Origin: an uncultured Chloroflexota bacterium
GTDB taxonomy: Bacteria > Chloroflexota > UBA4733
Direction: 5' to 3'
Length of the DNA: 64,000 nt
Assembly: GCA_937967325.1 (NCBI GenBank)
Contig: CALBSQ010000389.1
Coordinates: 49,294 to 113,293 of the forward strand
Shown piece after piece: positions 1 through 7,235 of this stretch. Position 1 is the stretch's first letter, and every line of letters begins with the position of its first letter. Made by a program: the position numbers and the translations under genes. The notes under the pieces are model-generated. The model was not told the DNA's origin. It worked only from the letters and a program-made list of their open reading frames with translations, and did not search any database.

Positions 1-107
1 CTCCGGCAGGCGATAAGCGCTGTCGCCTCCAGGCCTTCCGCTCCCCGCTCCTCGAAGAAGCGGCGGGCTTCTTCCAACACCGCTGCGCCGATGCGCATTG
101 GCTTCAT
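1..107 (-). CDS. JAB/MPN-type protein, N-terminus only (runs off the left edge)
   Basis: Only about 35 residues are in the window. They begin MKPMRIGAAVLEEA and continue through an RRFFEERGAEGLEATAL stretch. A short strand, then a helix, then a glycine/glutamate-rich turn before the next strand is how many prokaryotic JAB/MPN (Mov34-like) isopeptidase domains begin; the catalytic HxH…D motif would lie outside the window. The ATG at 107 overlaps the stop of the upstream gene as ATGA, so the two are probably translationally coupled; an ATG at 98 is an alternative start. In known bacterial ubiquitin-like systems a JAB protease is encoded next to the Ubl and E2-like genes and removes or processes the modifier. 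The assignment rests on the start of the protein and its neighbours. Confidence 0.5.
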   Translation of the reverse strand, partial: MKPMRIGAAVLEEARRFFEERGAEGLEATALIACR

Positions 108-517
108 CGCCCACACTTCCGGAGCAGGTGGTCCAGGAGGTCCGCCAGGCGCAGGCCGTGGCGATACCGGTCCCAGACGTCGACCAAGTGCCCGGGATAG
201 GTGTGGTACTCGTAGGTCCCTTGCACGCAGGCGAAGGGAACCTTGAGGACCGGATGCTCGCTATGGTAGAGACCCGGCGGCCAGCCGGACGCAGGCAGGG
301 GTCGGCCATCGGCATCCACCGCCGACAGGCGCAAGGGCTCCGCGTCGTATGCGCGCCCGTCGAGGCGGAGGCAGTAGCTGCCTCCACCCGGTGCTTGGAA
401 GTGGCAGTAGACGATGTGGCCGTCCGCCACGATGTCTTGTGCGCGCCCGGCGAGCCGGTCTCGCGCGACGGCCACGTCGTCGTAGAGGAGTTCACGCAGC
501 ACGGTCGGGTGGAGCAT
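104..517 (-). CDS. E2/RWD-like small protein of a prokaryotic ubiquitin-like system (putative)
   Basis: This 137-aa protein sits between a ubiquitin-like protein and a JAB-like protein with ATGA overlaps at both ends. The N-terminal half is strand-rich. The middle holds a proline-rich PPGLYHSEHP segment followed by KVPFACVQGTYEYHTYPGH, and the C-terminus is a leucine-rich helix (LADLLDHLLRK). The order of strands, 'YP'-type turn, histidine-rich segment and C-terminal helices resembles the degenerate E2/UBC-like proteins of bacterial Ubl operons. Cys residues occur around positions 38, 48 and 97, but I cannot say which, if any, is catalytic. It could instead be one of the uncharacterised metal-binding partners found in such cassettes. 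Confidence 0.5.
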   Translation of the reverse strand: MLHPTVLRELLYDDVAVARDRLAGRAQDIVADGHIVYCHFQAPGGGSYCLRLDGRAYDAEPLRLSAVDADGRPLPASGWPPGLYHSEHPVLKVPFACVQGTYEYHTYPGHLVDVWDRYRHGLRLADLLDHLLRKCGR

Positions 518-828
518 CAGCCGTCGACCTGCGGCCCCTTGGCGACGAGCACGAGGATACCGCCCTCGCGCACGCCGTAGTCCTCCAGCCGCCCCGCGTC
601 GTTCATCTCCGTGGCCTGATCGCCGCGGAGGAGCACCATGCCGTACGCGCCCGGTGCGAGTTCATTGTGTGACGTGAAGTACCGCTCGGCGGTCTTCGCC
701 ACCGTGGCGACGCGCTCCTCTACATTCATATGGAACTGGTGATTGATGCCCGCTGGCGTGCGGATCGTCACCGCGATTGCCTGGTGCCCATGGGCGAAAT
801 CCTGTTGCTCAGTTTGTTGCTGAACCAT
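517..828 (-). CDS. ubiquitin-like beta-grasp protein
   Basis: A 103-aa protein whose central ~75 residues have the pattern of a ubiquitin-like fold: strand (AIAVTIRTPAG), strand (HQFHMNVEER), helix (VATVAKTAERYF), then GMVLLRGDQATEMND, 'LEDYGVREGGILVLVAKG' and a short tail ending VDG. The 'L.DYGV.EGG.L.LV' block matches the last two strands of ubiquitin and of bacterial multi-Ub/DUF2604-type modifiers. The start is the ATG at 828 because an AGGAGG ribosome-binding site lies 6 nt upstream of it; an upstream ATG at 855 has no such site. The C-terminus is not a clean Gly-Gly, so conjugation would need trimming or a different end. It heads the cassette with the E2-like and JAB-like genes; no E1-like gene is inside the window. 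Confidence 0.6.
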   Translation of the reverse strand: MVQQQTEQQDFAHGHQAIAVTIRTPAGINHQFHMNVEERVATVAKTAERYFTSHNELAPGAYGMVLLRGDQATEMNDAGRLEDYGVREGGILVLVAKGPQVDG

Positions 829-1572
829 TGCAGACCTCCTTGGCGGGACCGTCATCGGCCCCTCTCCATTGAAGACGTGGGCCAGAGCGCGAATGAAAGA
901 GCTGAAGGGCGACGATGAGTAAATTCGTCGACATCAACGGCTGTTCTGCTCCAAGGGAGCCGCGGCAGCGGAGCGGTCAGTGTGGGTGTATCGTGGGGTA
1001 GCGGTGGCGGGCAAGGAACAAGCGGGCCCCCGAGGGACATATTAGCTGCTGTGCCGTCAGCCTGATGTCAGCGTAGCTACCCTCACGTTCCACCGCCCGG
1101 TCGTCGCATTTGCCTAACACGCTCCAAGGATTCGTCCATCAGCACACGTCGGGGCGCGCCGCCCACCCTCAAGATCTCCCTTGAAGCGTACGCTCCGCCG
1201 ATCGCGGGGAGGATCGCCCATCCGTCTTAGTTTATCCGGGCTTCAAGTAAGGATGTTGACCACAGGTAAGAGCACAAGTCGTTGGAGTAAGAGACTCTGC
1301 AGAGTATAGGCGATGCTGTACCTGAGCAAGCCGCTTGAACCGCGTATACTGCCGTCGTGTGTAGTGGTTCGCCGGCTTCTCCCTCAAAAGAGCCGGTCGG
1401 GATGGTCGCTCCCGAGCCTTCGGGCGACACGCGACCAGCGGCACGGTGCAGCCGTAGTGCCTGCGGGACTGCCTCATCGAGGCGCCGCTCAGACGCACAG
1501 AATCGCGCCACTGGCCGATGTACTTGGCGGTAGAAGGGATACCTCCGACAGGGATTCGCTCCTCACCAGTTG
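829..1572. other. no supportable gene
   Basis: Several short open frames exist on both strands, but none has a ribosome-binding site, recognisable domain or protein-like composition. The stretch upstream of the Ubl gene (829-1000) may hold its promoter, but no convincing -35/-10 pair was seen. Composition drops to more balanced GC around 1210-1340, which suggests non-coding or eroded DNA. Confidence 0.5.
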
Positions 1573-2325
1573 TCATCCCTCAAGCTCAAGCGCTAGGGAA
1601 TGCATCGTTTCTGATGGCACCTCGGACATAGCAAGCATCGTCTCCGGCATCCCCTCCTCGGCGACGGCTGTAGCGACGATGCCGGCACTCAGACGGAGAT
1701 CGCGCGCCGCATTGGAACATCCCTTATCCGGGCGCTCTACCGTTGCGGTTGTTTCCACTCCCGCCTGAGTGACCGACTCGGACGCTAGCCTCAGTCGTTC
1801 GGCTCCCGTCACACCAAAGCCGCAATCAACGGAAAAGTCGCGCAGTTCCGGTCCGAAATCGACGTGCAGCGCGGCACGGCCGCGCTGCTGTGCGAGCAAC
1901 TGCACTTGGTTCATGAGCTGACTGCCAATGCCGCGACGGCGCAGGCGCGGATGCAGCGTGGTGTCCAGAAGGACGGCATGCAGCCGGCCATCCCAGGCGA
2001 CGATGACAAAGCCTACGACCTCATCGTCGGCGTAAGCAGAGACGCACCCCGACCTGTGCCGAAGCACGGCGCAAAGGTCGCGCGCCGCGTGCCCCGGCCA
2101 GACGGCTCCAAAGAGCGCATCGACCGTGGCGTTGGTGACGTCCGGACTGCCGTGGTAGCCGATGGCCACCAGGTCAACGTGCGCACTCTCGACCGTGTCT
2201 CCCTCGACTGCGCGCGTCGACCGGGAGGAGGCGTAACTCGGCGGGCGACGCCATGAGCGACGGCTCGTCGCCACGCCAGCGCATCCCCTGATCGCTTGGC
2301 GTCCGTTCCGTTCCTCTTTCCCCAA
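1573..2325 (-). CDS. GNAT-family N-acetyltransferase
   Basis: The core of this ≤250-aa frame is a GNAT fold. VVGFVIVAWDGRLHAVLLDTTLHP gives strands β4-β5, and LRRRGIGSQLMNQV is the acetyl-CoA pyrophosphate-binding loop (R/Q-x-x-G-x-G/A: RRRGIG) and helix. 'ALHVDFGPELRDFSVDCGFGVTG' gives the C-terminal 'FY..xGF' region. It probably transfers an acetyl group from acetyl-CoA to an amine; the substrate is unknown. The annotated start is simply the longest frame. The first ~48 residues are basic and low-complexity, so the true start is probably internal (a GTG or TTG near 2150-2210). The ~60-residue tail after the GNAT fold is unusual and may be partly spurious. Confidence 0.7.
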   Translation of the reverse strand: MGKEERNGRQAIRGCAGVATSRRSWRRPPSYASSRSTRAVEGDTVESAHVDLVAIGYHGSPDVTNATVDALFGAVWPGHAARDLCAVLRHRSGCVSAYADDEVVGFVIVAWDGRLHAVLLDTTLHPRLRRRGIGSQLMNQVQLLAQQRGRAALHVDFGPELRDFSVDCGFGVTGAERLRLASESVTQAGVETTATVERPDKGCSNAARDLRLSAGIVATAVAEEGMPETMLAMSEVPSETMHSLALELEG

Positions 2326-2464
2326 GGCGTGCGCGACTGCGGAGCAGCCGGCCGGTCGGACACCGGCGTCGCCGCGTGGCGCGGCGACGGGCGTGCGTGG
2401 AAGGAGGACCGCAGGGGCTCGTCAAAACAGGGCGGCGTGCAGGCCGCAACCATTCCATAGTGTG

Positions 2465-2491
2465 AGGCCGGGCGCGCCGTGCGCCCGGCCT
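2465..2491. terminator. perfect GC-rich hairpin (terminator or 5' structure)
   Basis: aggccgggcgc (2465-2475) and gcgcccggcct (2481-2491) form an 11-bp perfect stem with a 5-nt loop. It lies 26 nt upstream of the GTG start at 2518 and between convergent-to-tandem transcription units. There is no T-tract, so it may be a Rho-independent-like terminator without a U-tail, or a 5' leader structure of the downstream operon. Confidence 0.5.
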
Positions 2492-2517
2492 CCTGGCGTT
2501 ATGGGAGGAGTATTGTC

Positions 2518-3015
2518 GTGCTGCATCTCGTGCCTATCGTCGTGGGAATCCTGGCGGTCTTTGTGGCCGTGACGCTGGTCTGGCCCTACTGCCGGCCGGC
2601 ACCGTTCCCCATGGAGGTGCTCCTGGACGACTGGCGCCGGCGGGCGATCGTCCGCCGGCAGCTCGGGGGAGGCCTGCGCCGGCTCCGCCGCCTCGTCCGC
2701 GGACGGAGCGGCGTGGAAGCGGCCCTCCTCGTGGTCGAGTCGCTGCCGAATGGCAAGCGTGCCGAGTGTCACGCGGCGCGACGCCGAGGCGAGGGTGGGG
2801 CCGCGCAGGTCATCACCGTGGCGCTCACGACCGGCGAGCGTCGCCACACCGCCGATGAGCTGCTCGCCGTGGTCGCCGAGCAGTACCTGGCGCTGGTGCT
2901 GGGAGCCCGGCGGCCACGTCCGGCATCAACCGTGGTGGCACCCGCTGCCACCACGCCGGATCGCCTGCGCGCGCTGCTGACTGACCTCGGGGTGCGCGAT
3001 GGGACGGCCGGCTAG
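2518..3015 (+). CDS. single-pass membrane-anchored protein of unknown function
   Basis: About 165 aa. The GTG at 2518 is chosen because GGAGGAG lies 7 nt upstream; the open frame extends to 2479 but has no ribosome site there. Residues 1-22 form one transmembrane helix (LHLVPIVVGILAVFVAVTLVW) followed by a basic linker (DDWRRRAIVRRQLGGGLRRLRR), predicting N-out/C-in anchoring. The cytoplasmic part contains an alternating strand segment (AAQVITVALTTGERRHTADELLAVVAEQYLALVL) and ends in a helix 'TPDRLRALLTDLGV'. I do not recognise the family. It is the first gene of the plus-strand block that continues through the helicase/primase genes, and may be an element-encoded surface or regulatory protein. 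Confidence 0.6.
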   Translation: MLHLVPIVVGILAVFVAVTLVWPYCRPAPFPMEVLLDDWRRRAIVRRQLGGGLRRLRRLVRGRSGVEAALLVVESLPNGKRAECHAARRRGEGGAAQVITVALTTGERRHTADELLAVVAEQYLALVLGARRPRPASTVVAPAATTPDRLRALLTDLGVRDGTAG

Positions 3016-3114
3016 CGGGCGTCTCGATGCGCCTGTCCCGTTTCCGACGGTGAGGCGGACGTCGGGAGCAGAAAAGGAATTCGCGACGTTGACCAACTTG
3101 GAAGGAGCAGATCG

Positions 3115-4191
3115 GTGTCCAGTGTAACCCTCCACAGCTTCGCGGAGCTCGGGGAGTACTTCGATAGCAGTCCGGCGCTTCCGGCGCCGACGCCGGTGGC
3201 GGAAGCTGGCAGCGATGGGCCGGGCCCGGTCGCGCCCGACGGTGAGGACGCCGTCGGGCCGGCGCCTGCCGACCTTGCCACCCTGCTGGACCGACTAGCA
3301 TCGGCGGGCGCGGTCCTGGCGACGCTCGTGCGAGCGGATCAGGAAGCGAGAGCCGCGGCCGCCGACCAGCTGGCCCGCTACGATGCCCTCACGCGCGAGC
3401 GGCGCCAGGCAGACGAGGTGCTCGCCCAGGCGCGCCAGGTGCGCGGTCAGGCCGATGCGCTGGCGGCGGACGCCTTCAGCGAGGAGGGACGCTCGGCGGC
3501 GGTTCGGGTGATCGCCGTCGCAACGGAGGCCGAAGAAGCGGCCGACCGCCTCGTCGTGAGACGACGCGCCGAGATGGAGGCACTGGCAGCGGAGCCCGCG
3601 CTGGCACGCCTGCTAGAGGAGCGGCGTCAGGAGGAGCAGCGCCGGGCAGCCGCGTCCGCCGCGGCAGAGTCCGCGCGGCGGCTGCGGGAGGGCCTCGACG
3701 CCGTGGAACACGTCCTGGCGGCGGGACAGCTCGAGGAAGCTGAAGGGCTACTGAGGGCTCTCGCCAAGGACTACCCCGACAGCGCTGAGGTCAATTCCCT
3801 CCAGTCCATCATCGCGCGGCGGGGCGAGACCGTGAAGTCCTCCGTTGCGAGTGAAGCCCTACGGCTGGCCCGGCGGGCCTACCGTCGGGCCCCGGCCGAC
3901 GCCATCGCCCGCTTGGAGGCGCTCGACCTGGCCGGGCTGCCCGAGCACCTGCGCCATCAGATCACCGGTCTATGGGCGGCCGCATGCGCCCGGCTCTGCC
4001 GCGAGCGCGGCGACGCGGAGCCGCGCCTGCGCTATCTACCGCAGCCGGGGGTCGGCGTGGTCGTAGCCCGCGAGGCCGCCGGCCAGCCCTATGTGGTGGT
4101 GAGTGCGCTCGGCGCCGACCTGCCAGCGGGCACTCTCGTCGACCAGCGCTTGATCCAGAGCGCCCGGCCTTTGCGCGCCACCGGCCGCTGA
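3115..4191 (+). CDS. coiled-coil/TPR-like protein of unknown function
   Basis: 358 aa, starting at GTG 3115 behind GGAAGGAG. A Pro/Gly/Ala-rich, acidic N-terminus (residues 1-55) is followed by a long Ala/Glu/Arg-rich helical region (about 60-190, with heptad-like RRAEMEALAAEPALARLLEERRQEEQRRAA) predicted to be coiled coil. Next come TPR-like helices ('LEAVEHVL…GQLEEAEGLLRALAKDYPDSAEVNSL', about 200-240). The C-terminal ~60 residues are strand-rich ('GVGVVVAREAAGQPYVVVSALGADLPAGTLVDQRLIQSA') and may be a small barrel. No catalytic motif is visible. It lies between a membrane-anchored protein and a small helical protein, all co-directional, so it may be a scaffold in the same process. Confidence 0.6.
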   Translation: MSSVTLHSFAELGEYFDSSPALPAPTPVAEAGSDGPGPVAPDGEDAVGPAPADLATLLDRLASAGAVLATLVRADQEARAAAADQLARYDALTRERRQADEVLAQARQVRGQADALAADAFSEEGRSAAVRVIAVATEAEEAADRLVVRRRAEMEALAAEPALARLLEERRQEEQRRAAASAAAESARRLREGLDAVEHVLAAGQLEEAEGLLRALAKDYPDSAEVNSLQSIIARRGETVKSSVASEALRLARRAYRRAPADAIARLEALDLAGLPEHLRHQITGLWAAACARLCRERGDAEPRLRYLPQPGVGVVVAREAAGQPYVVVSALGADLPAGTLVDQRLIQSARPLRATGR

Positions 4192-4277
4192 CCGGACGCG
4201 TGGTCACCCGGCCCCGCGGAGGGAGGCCTTCCCGGGGCCGGAAGGGCAGCAAGCGTGGCGTGGAGCGGCGGGAGGCG

Positions 4278-4643
4278 ATGGGATCACTGGACGACCTGGA
4301 TCGGGAGATCGTCGACTACTGGGCGGCGCAGCACCAGCTAGCCCTCGGCTTGCCCGGTCGGGCCTTCGTCGAGGCGGCGACGCACGCCGCTTTGGGGCGG
4401 CTGCGCTGCTACCACACGGCGGGCGACCTGCTGCGCTGGCACGACCTGAGTAGCACCGCGATCCTTGCCCTGATCCGCAGTCTGCTCCCGACCGCGCCGG
4501 AGTACGCCGTCTGGCAGGTCTGGTGCTCGGCGCTGCACCTACGCCGGACCGAGCTGGATGGGACGTCCCCGCGGCTCGGTGCGGTCGAGCTACCGCTGCC
4601 GGATCGATCACGGCGGTGCGACGTTGATCACACCGATCGGTAG
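4278..4643 (+). CDS. small helical protein of unknown function
   Basis: About 121 aa. The ATG at 4278 is preceded at 5 nt by GGGAGG, which decides the start; the frame is open further upstream without a ribosome site. The protein is mostly helical (LDDLDREIVDYWAAQHQLALGL; AFVEAATHAALGRLRCYHTAGDLLRWHDLSS; ILALIRSLLPTAPEYAVWQVWCSALHL) and ends in a disordered charged tail. I see no known domain. It lies 86 nt after the coiled-coil gene and 48 nt before the ParS/RES pair. Confidence 0.5.
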   Translation: MGSLDDLDREIVDYWAAQHQLALGLPGRAFVEAATHAALGRLRCYHTAGDLLRWHDLSSTAILALIRSLLPTAPEYAVWQVWCSALHLRRTELDGTSPRLGAVELPLPDRSRRCDVDHTDR

Positions 4644-4691
4644 AATTTTGGGGTATGTTGCTGGTAGGCCTTCCGTGAGGAGGATACGACG

Positions 4692-5055
4692 ATGGCGGTC
4701 GAAGCGCGGGTATGGCCAGCGCGACGGCAGCCGGCTCGGTTGTCGGCGCCGGAAGTTGCCCGTTGCCTGCAGGACATCCTCGGGCAGCGGCTCGCGGCCG
4801 AGGCGGTCGGTGTGCGCGACCGCAAGGCGGTCGGGGCCTGGGCGCGGGGCGCGGCAGCCGCATCCCCAGACGGCGGTCCATCTGCGCCACGCCTACGAGG
4901 TGATGCAGCTGCTGCTGCAGCGGGAAGGGCCGGAGACGGTGCGCGCCTGGTTCGCCGGGATGAATCCGGAGCTGGACGACCGCTCACCGGCATCCCTCGT
5001 GACCACCAACCCGGTGGCAGTCGTTGGCGCCGCGCGCGCCTTCCTCGCCTCCTGA
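4692..5055 (+). CDS. Xre/MbcA/ParS-type antitoxin, interrupted by a +1 frameshift
   Basis: The start ATG at 4692 has GAGGAGG upstream. The N-terminal part reads LSAPEVARCLQDILGQRLAAEAVGVRDRKAVGAWARG, a helix-turn-helix typical of ParS/MbcA antitoxins. The frame then has to change by one base for the expected continuation HLRHAYEVMQLLLQREGPETVRAWFAG…NPELDDRSP…TNPVAVVGAARAFL, the diagnostic toxin-binding ParS region. The shift maps to the GGGG run at 4846-4849 (one extra G). The unshifted frame reads into the toxin and has no meaningful middle. Either the run is a sequencing error, the gene is mutated, or there is a +1 recoding site. A functional antitoxin normally binds and neutralises the RES toxin and represses the operon. 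Confidence 0.75.
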
Positions 5056-5663
5056 CCATCGAGGCGACCGCGCCGGCGGGGGTGCTCTTCCGGATCGGCT
5101 ACTGCCCGAACCCGCTGTTCTGGCCGGACTGGCAGTACGTGGGAGATCAGCGCTTTGACGACCCGTTCCGCCTGTTCCGCATCCTCTATCTCGCGGAGCA
5201 ACGACTGGCCTGCTTCGTCGAGAGCCTGGCGCCGTTCCGCATCCCGCTCGACCGGCTGGCGGTCGGCGGTCGGCGCCCGCGCGTGCCGGCGGATTGGACT
5301 CGGGCCCGCTGCGCCGGCCAGTTGCGACTGGGACCAGAACAGCGCTGGCTGGACCTGCGGCACCTGGAGACCGCGGAGGCGCTGCGCTCGGAGCTCGCGC
5401 CCCTCCTGCAGCAGCCTGATCTGCCCGACCTGGACGTGAGCGTCCTGCGCGGCCCCAGCCGCCCGCTCACGCGCGCCGTCGCCCGCTGGACCTACGACGC
5501 CGGCTTCCAGGGGATTGCCTACCGCAGCCGCTTCCACGATGGGCTCGACTGCTGGACCCTCTTCGAGGGCACCGACGTGGAGCGCGTGGGCAGCATCGAG
5601 CGCATTTCCAGGGATGATCGAGATCTGCGCGCCGCTGCGGCCCTCTTCGGCCTGGTCGTCTGA
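5052..5663 (+). CDS. RES-domain toxin (NAD-depleting family)
   Basis: About 203 aa. The domain starts GVLFRIGYCPNPLFWPDW, continues FRLFRILYLAEQRLACFVESLAPFR, and ends TYDAGFQGIAYRSRFHDGLDCWTLFEG. These are the Arg…Glu…Ser blocks (R-E-S) that name the RES family, and the length fits the family. Characterised RES toxins are NAD+ glycohydrolases or phosphorylases that deplete NAD+ when freed from the ParS/Xre antitoxin. No ATG, GTG or TTG lies in frame near the expected start. The only reasonable start is CTG at 5052, overlapping the antitoxin stop as CTGA, so translation is probably coupled. A long fusion frame from 4692 exists but carries out-of-frame antitoxin sequence. Confidence 0.8.
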   Translation: MTIEATAPAGVLFRIGYCPNPLFWPDWQYVGDQRFDDPFRLFRILYLAEQRLACFVESLAPFRIPLDRLAVGGRRPRVPADWTRARCAGQLRLGPEQRWLDLRHLETAEALRSELAPLLQQPDLPDLDVSVLRGPSRPLTRAVARWTYDAGFQGIAYRSRFHDGLDCWTLFEGTDVERVGSIERISRDDRDLRAAAALFGLVV

Positions 5664-7191
5664 GGCCGCCCGCCCGCCGCGCGGACGCTACCGTCGAGGC
5701 ATCCAGGTCGCGCGCTTTAACCTGACCGCCGAGCAGCGGGCGGTGGTGACGGCCCCCGAAGGTCCGCTGCTCGTCCTCGCCGGCCCCGGCACCGGCAAGA
5801 CTGCGGTGCTCACGGACCGCATCGCCCACCTGATCGGCGAGCACGGTATCGTCCCGGCCAGCATCCTCGCGCTCGCCTTCAGCAACCGTGCCGCGCAGGA
5901 ATTGCGCCTGCGCCTGGCGGCGTTGCTCGGCGCCGACGGCCGCGCCGTCGACGTGGCGACGCTGCACGGGTTCGGGCTGCGCCTGCTCAGGCAGTGGCAG
6001 GCGATGCTCGGCTACGCCTCGACGCCGCTCCGGGTCTATGACGAGCGCGCGGCGCTGGCGCTCCTGGCGCAAACGCTCGGCGGCACGGGCGTGGCGGTCG
6101 GACCCCTCCCGTTGCGGGCCCTCCGGCGCGCCCTCGACCGGCACCGCCTGGCGCTGACCGGTGGGGCACACGCCGTCACCTTGCAGGCCATCGCCGCGGC
6201 CTACGAGACGCAGCTCCGCCGACGCGGCGCCGTCGACTATCCGGCGATGCTGCTCGAGCCACTCCGGCTCTTGCGCAAGCACCCCGAGGTCGCCCGGCTC
6301 TTGCGCGTCGCCTACCGGGCGGTCCTGCTCGACGAGGCGCAGGACACCTGCGCCGTCCAATACGCGCTGGTCCGCCAGCTCGCGGAGCGGCACCGCCACC
6401 TCGTCCTGGTGGGCGATCCCGCCCAGAGCCTGTTCGCCTGGCGTGGGGCCGATGGGAGCGTCATGCGGACCTTCCTGCGCGACTTTCCGGAGACAACGGT
6501 ACGGACCCTCAGCCAGAACTTTCGCTCGACGCCGCAAATCGTCGCCGTGGCCAACACTATCGGTGCCGGGTTGCCTTCCCGCCTCGCGCTGCAAGCGGTT
6601 GGTCCATCAGGTCCGGCGACGGTCGTCCACCGCGCCGCCGACGAGGCGGACGAAGCCGCCTATATCGCCGGCGAGGTGATCCACCTGCTCGCGCGCGGCC
6701 TCATCCGCAATGCGAGCGAGGTCGCGGTCCTGATTCGGGCCAACGCCCAGGCCCCGCCGCTGGCCGGGGAGTTGCGAGCGCGCGGACTGTTCGGCGGCCC
6801 CTCGATCGAGCGTATGCCAGAACACCCCGCCGCCGGGGACGACCTGCCCGACGATCTGGAGCAGCACTCGACCGGCGTGACTGGCGCCACTGCTCGGCGA
6901 TCCGTCAGCCTGCTCACGATCCATGCCGCGAAGGGACTGGAGTGGCCGGCCGTCTTTGTCGCCGGGCTGGAAGAAGGCCTGCTCCCCCACCGGCGCGCGT
7001 TCGACAGTGGGGAGACTGTGGACGCGCTCGTCGCGGAGCGCCGGGCGGCCTACGTGGCGGTGACCCGGCCCCGCTGGCGGCTCTACCTGACCTGTAGCCG
7101 CGCGCGGCTGCGCGGCGGGGTGTCCATCCCCAGCCAGGCTTCCCGTTTCCTGGAGGATCTGGCCGGCCTGCCGCTCACCCGGACACCCTGA
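5614..7191 (+). CDS. compact UvrD/Rep-like SF1A DNA helicase
   Basis: About 525 aa with all SF1A motifs: Q-motif/start FNLTAEQRAVV, Walker A GPGTGKTAVL, motif Ia LAFSNRAAQEL, motif II LLDEAQD, motif III VGDPAQSLFAWRGAD, motif IV SQNFRSTPQIV, motif V LTIHAAKGLEW, and motif VI YVAVTRPRWRLYL. It should be an ATP-dependent 3'-5' translocase. It is shorter than UvrD/PcrA (~720 aa), because the 1B/2B insertions are small and no C-terminal tail is present. The nearest in-frame ATG is 5614, inside the toxin gene; the conserved part starts at about 5705, so the real start is uncertain. It is followed by primase and SSB genes, which points to a role in element DNA replication or recombination. Confidence 0.88.
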   Translation: MIEICAPLRPSSAWSSEAARPPRGRYRRGIQVARFNLTAEQRAVVTAPEGPLLVLAGPGTGKTAVLTDRIAHLIGEHGIVPASILALAFSNRAAQELRLRLAALLGADGRAVDVATLHGFGLRLLRQWQAMLGYASTPLRVYDERAALALLAQTLGGTGVAVGPLPLRALRRALDRHRLALTGGAHAVTLQAIAAAYETQLRRRGAVDYPAMLLEPLRLLRKHPEVARLLRVAYRAVLLDEAQDTCAVQYALVRQLAERHRHLVLVGDPAQSLFAWRGADGSVMRTFLRDFPETTVRTLSQNFRSTPQIVAVANTIGAGLPSRLALQAVGPSGPATVVHRAADEADEAAYIAGEVIHLLARGLIRNASEVAVLIRANAQAPPLAGELRARGLFGGPSIERMPEHPAAGDDLPDDLEQHSTGVTGATARRSVSLLTIHAAKGLEWPAVFVAGLEEGLLPHRRAFDSGETVDALVAERRAAYVAVTRPRWRLYLTCSRARLRGGVSIPSQASRFLEDLAGLPLTRTP

Positions 7192-7235
7192 CGACGCGAG
7201 CGCTTGCTCGCAATGCGCCAGATTGGAGGTCACCC

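Noticed and set aside
852..1576. Short frames on both strands upstream of the Ubl gene
   Set aside because: No ribosome sites and low-complexity Pro/Arg/Ser-rich translations; they look like GC-driven open frames.
5467..6594. Long antisense frames opposite the RES toxin and the UvrD-like helicase
   Set aside because: They mirror a gene with complete helicase motifs; the antisense translations are Arg/Gly/Gln-rich and match no domain.
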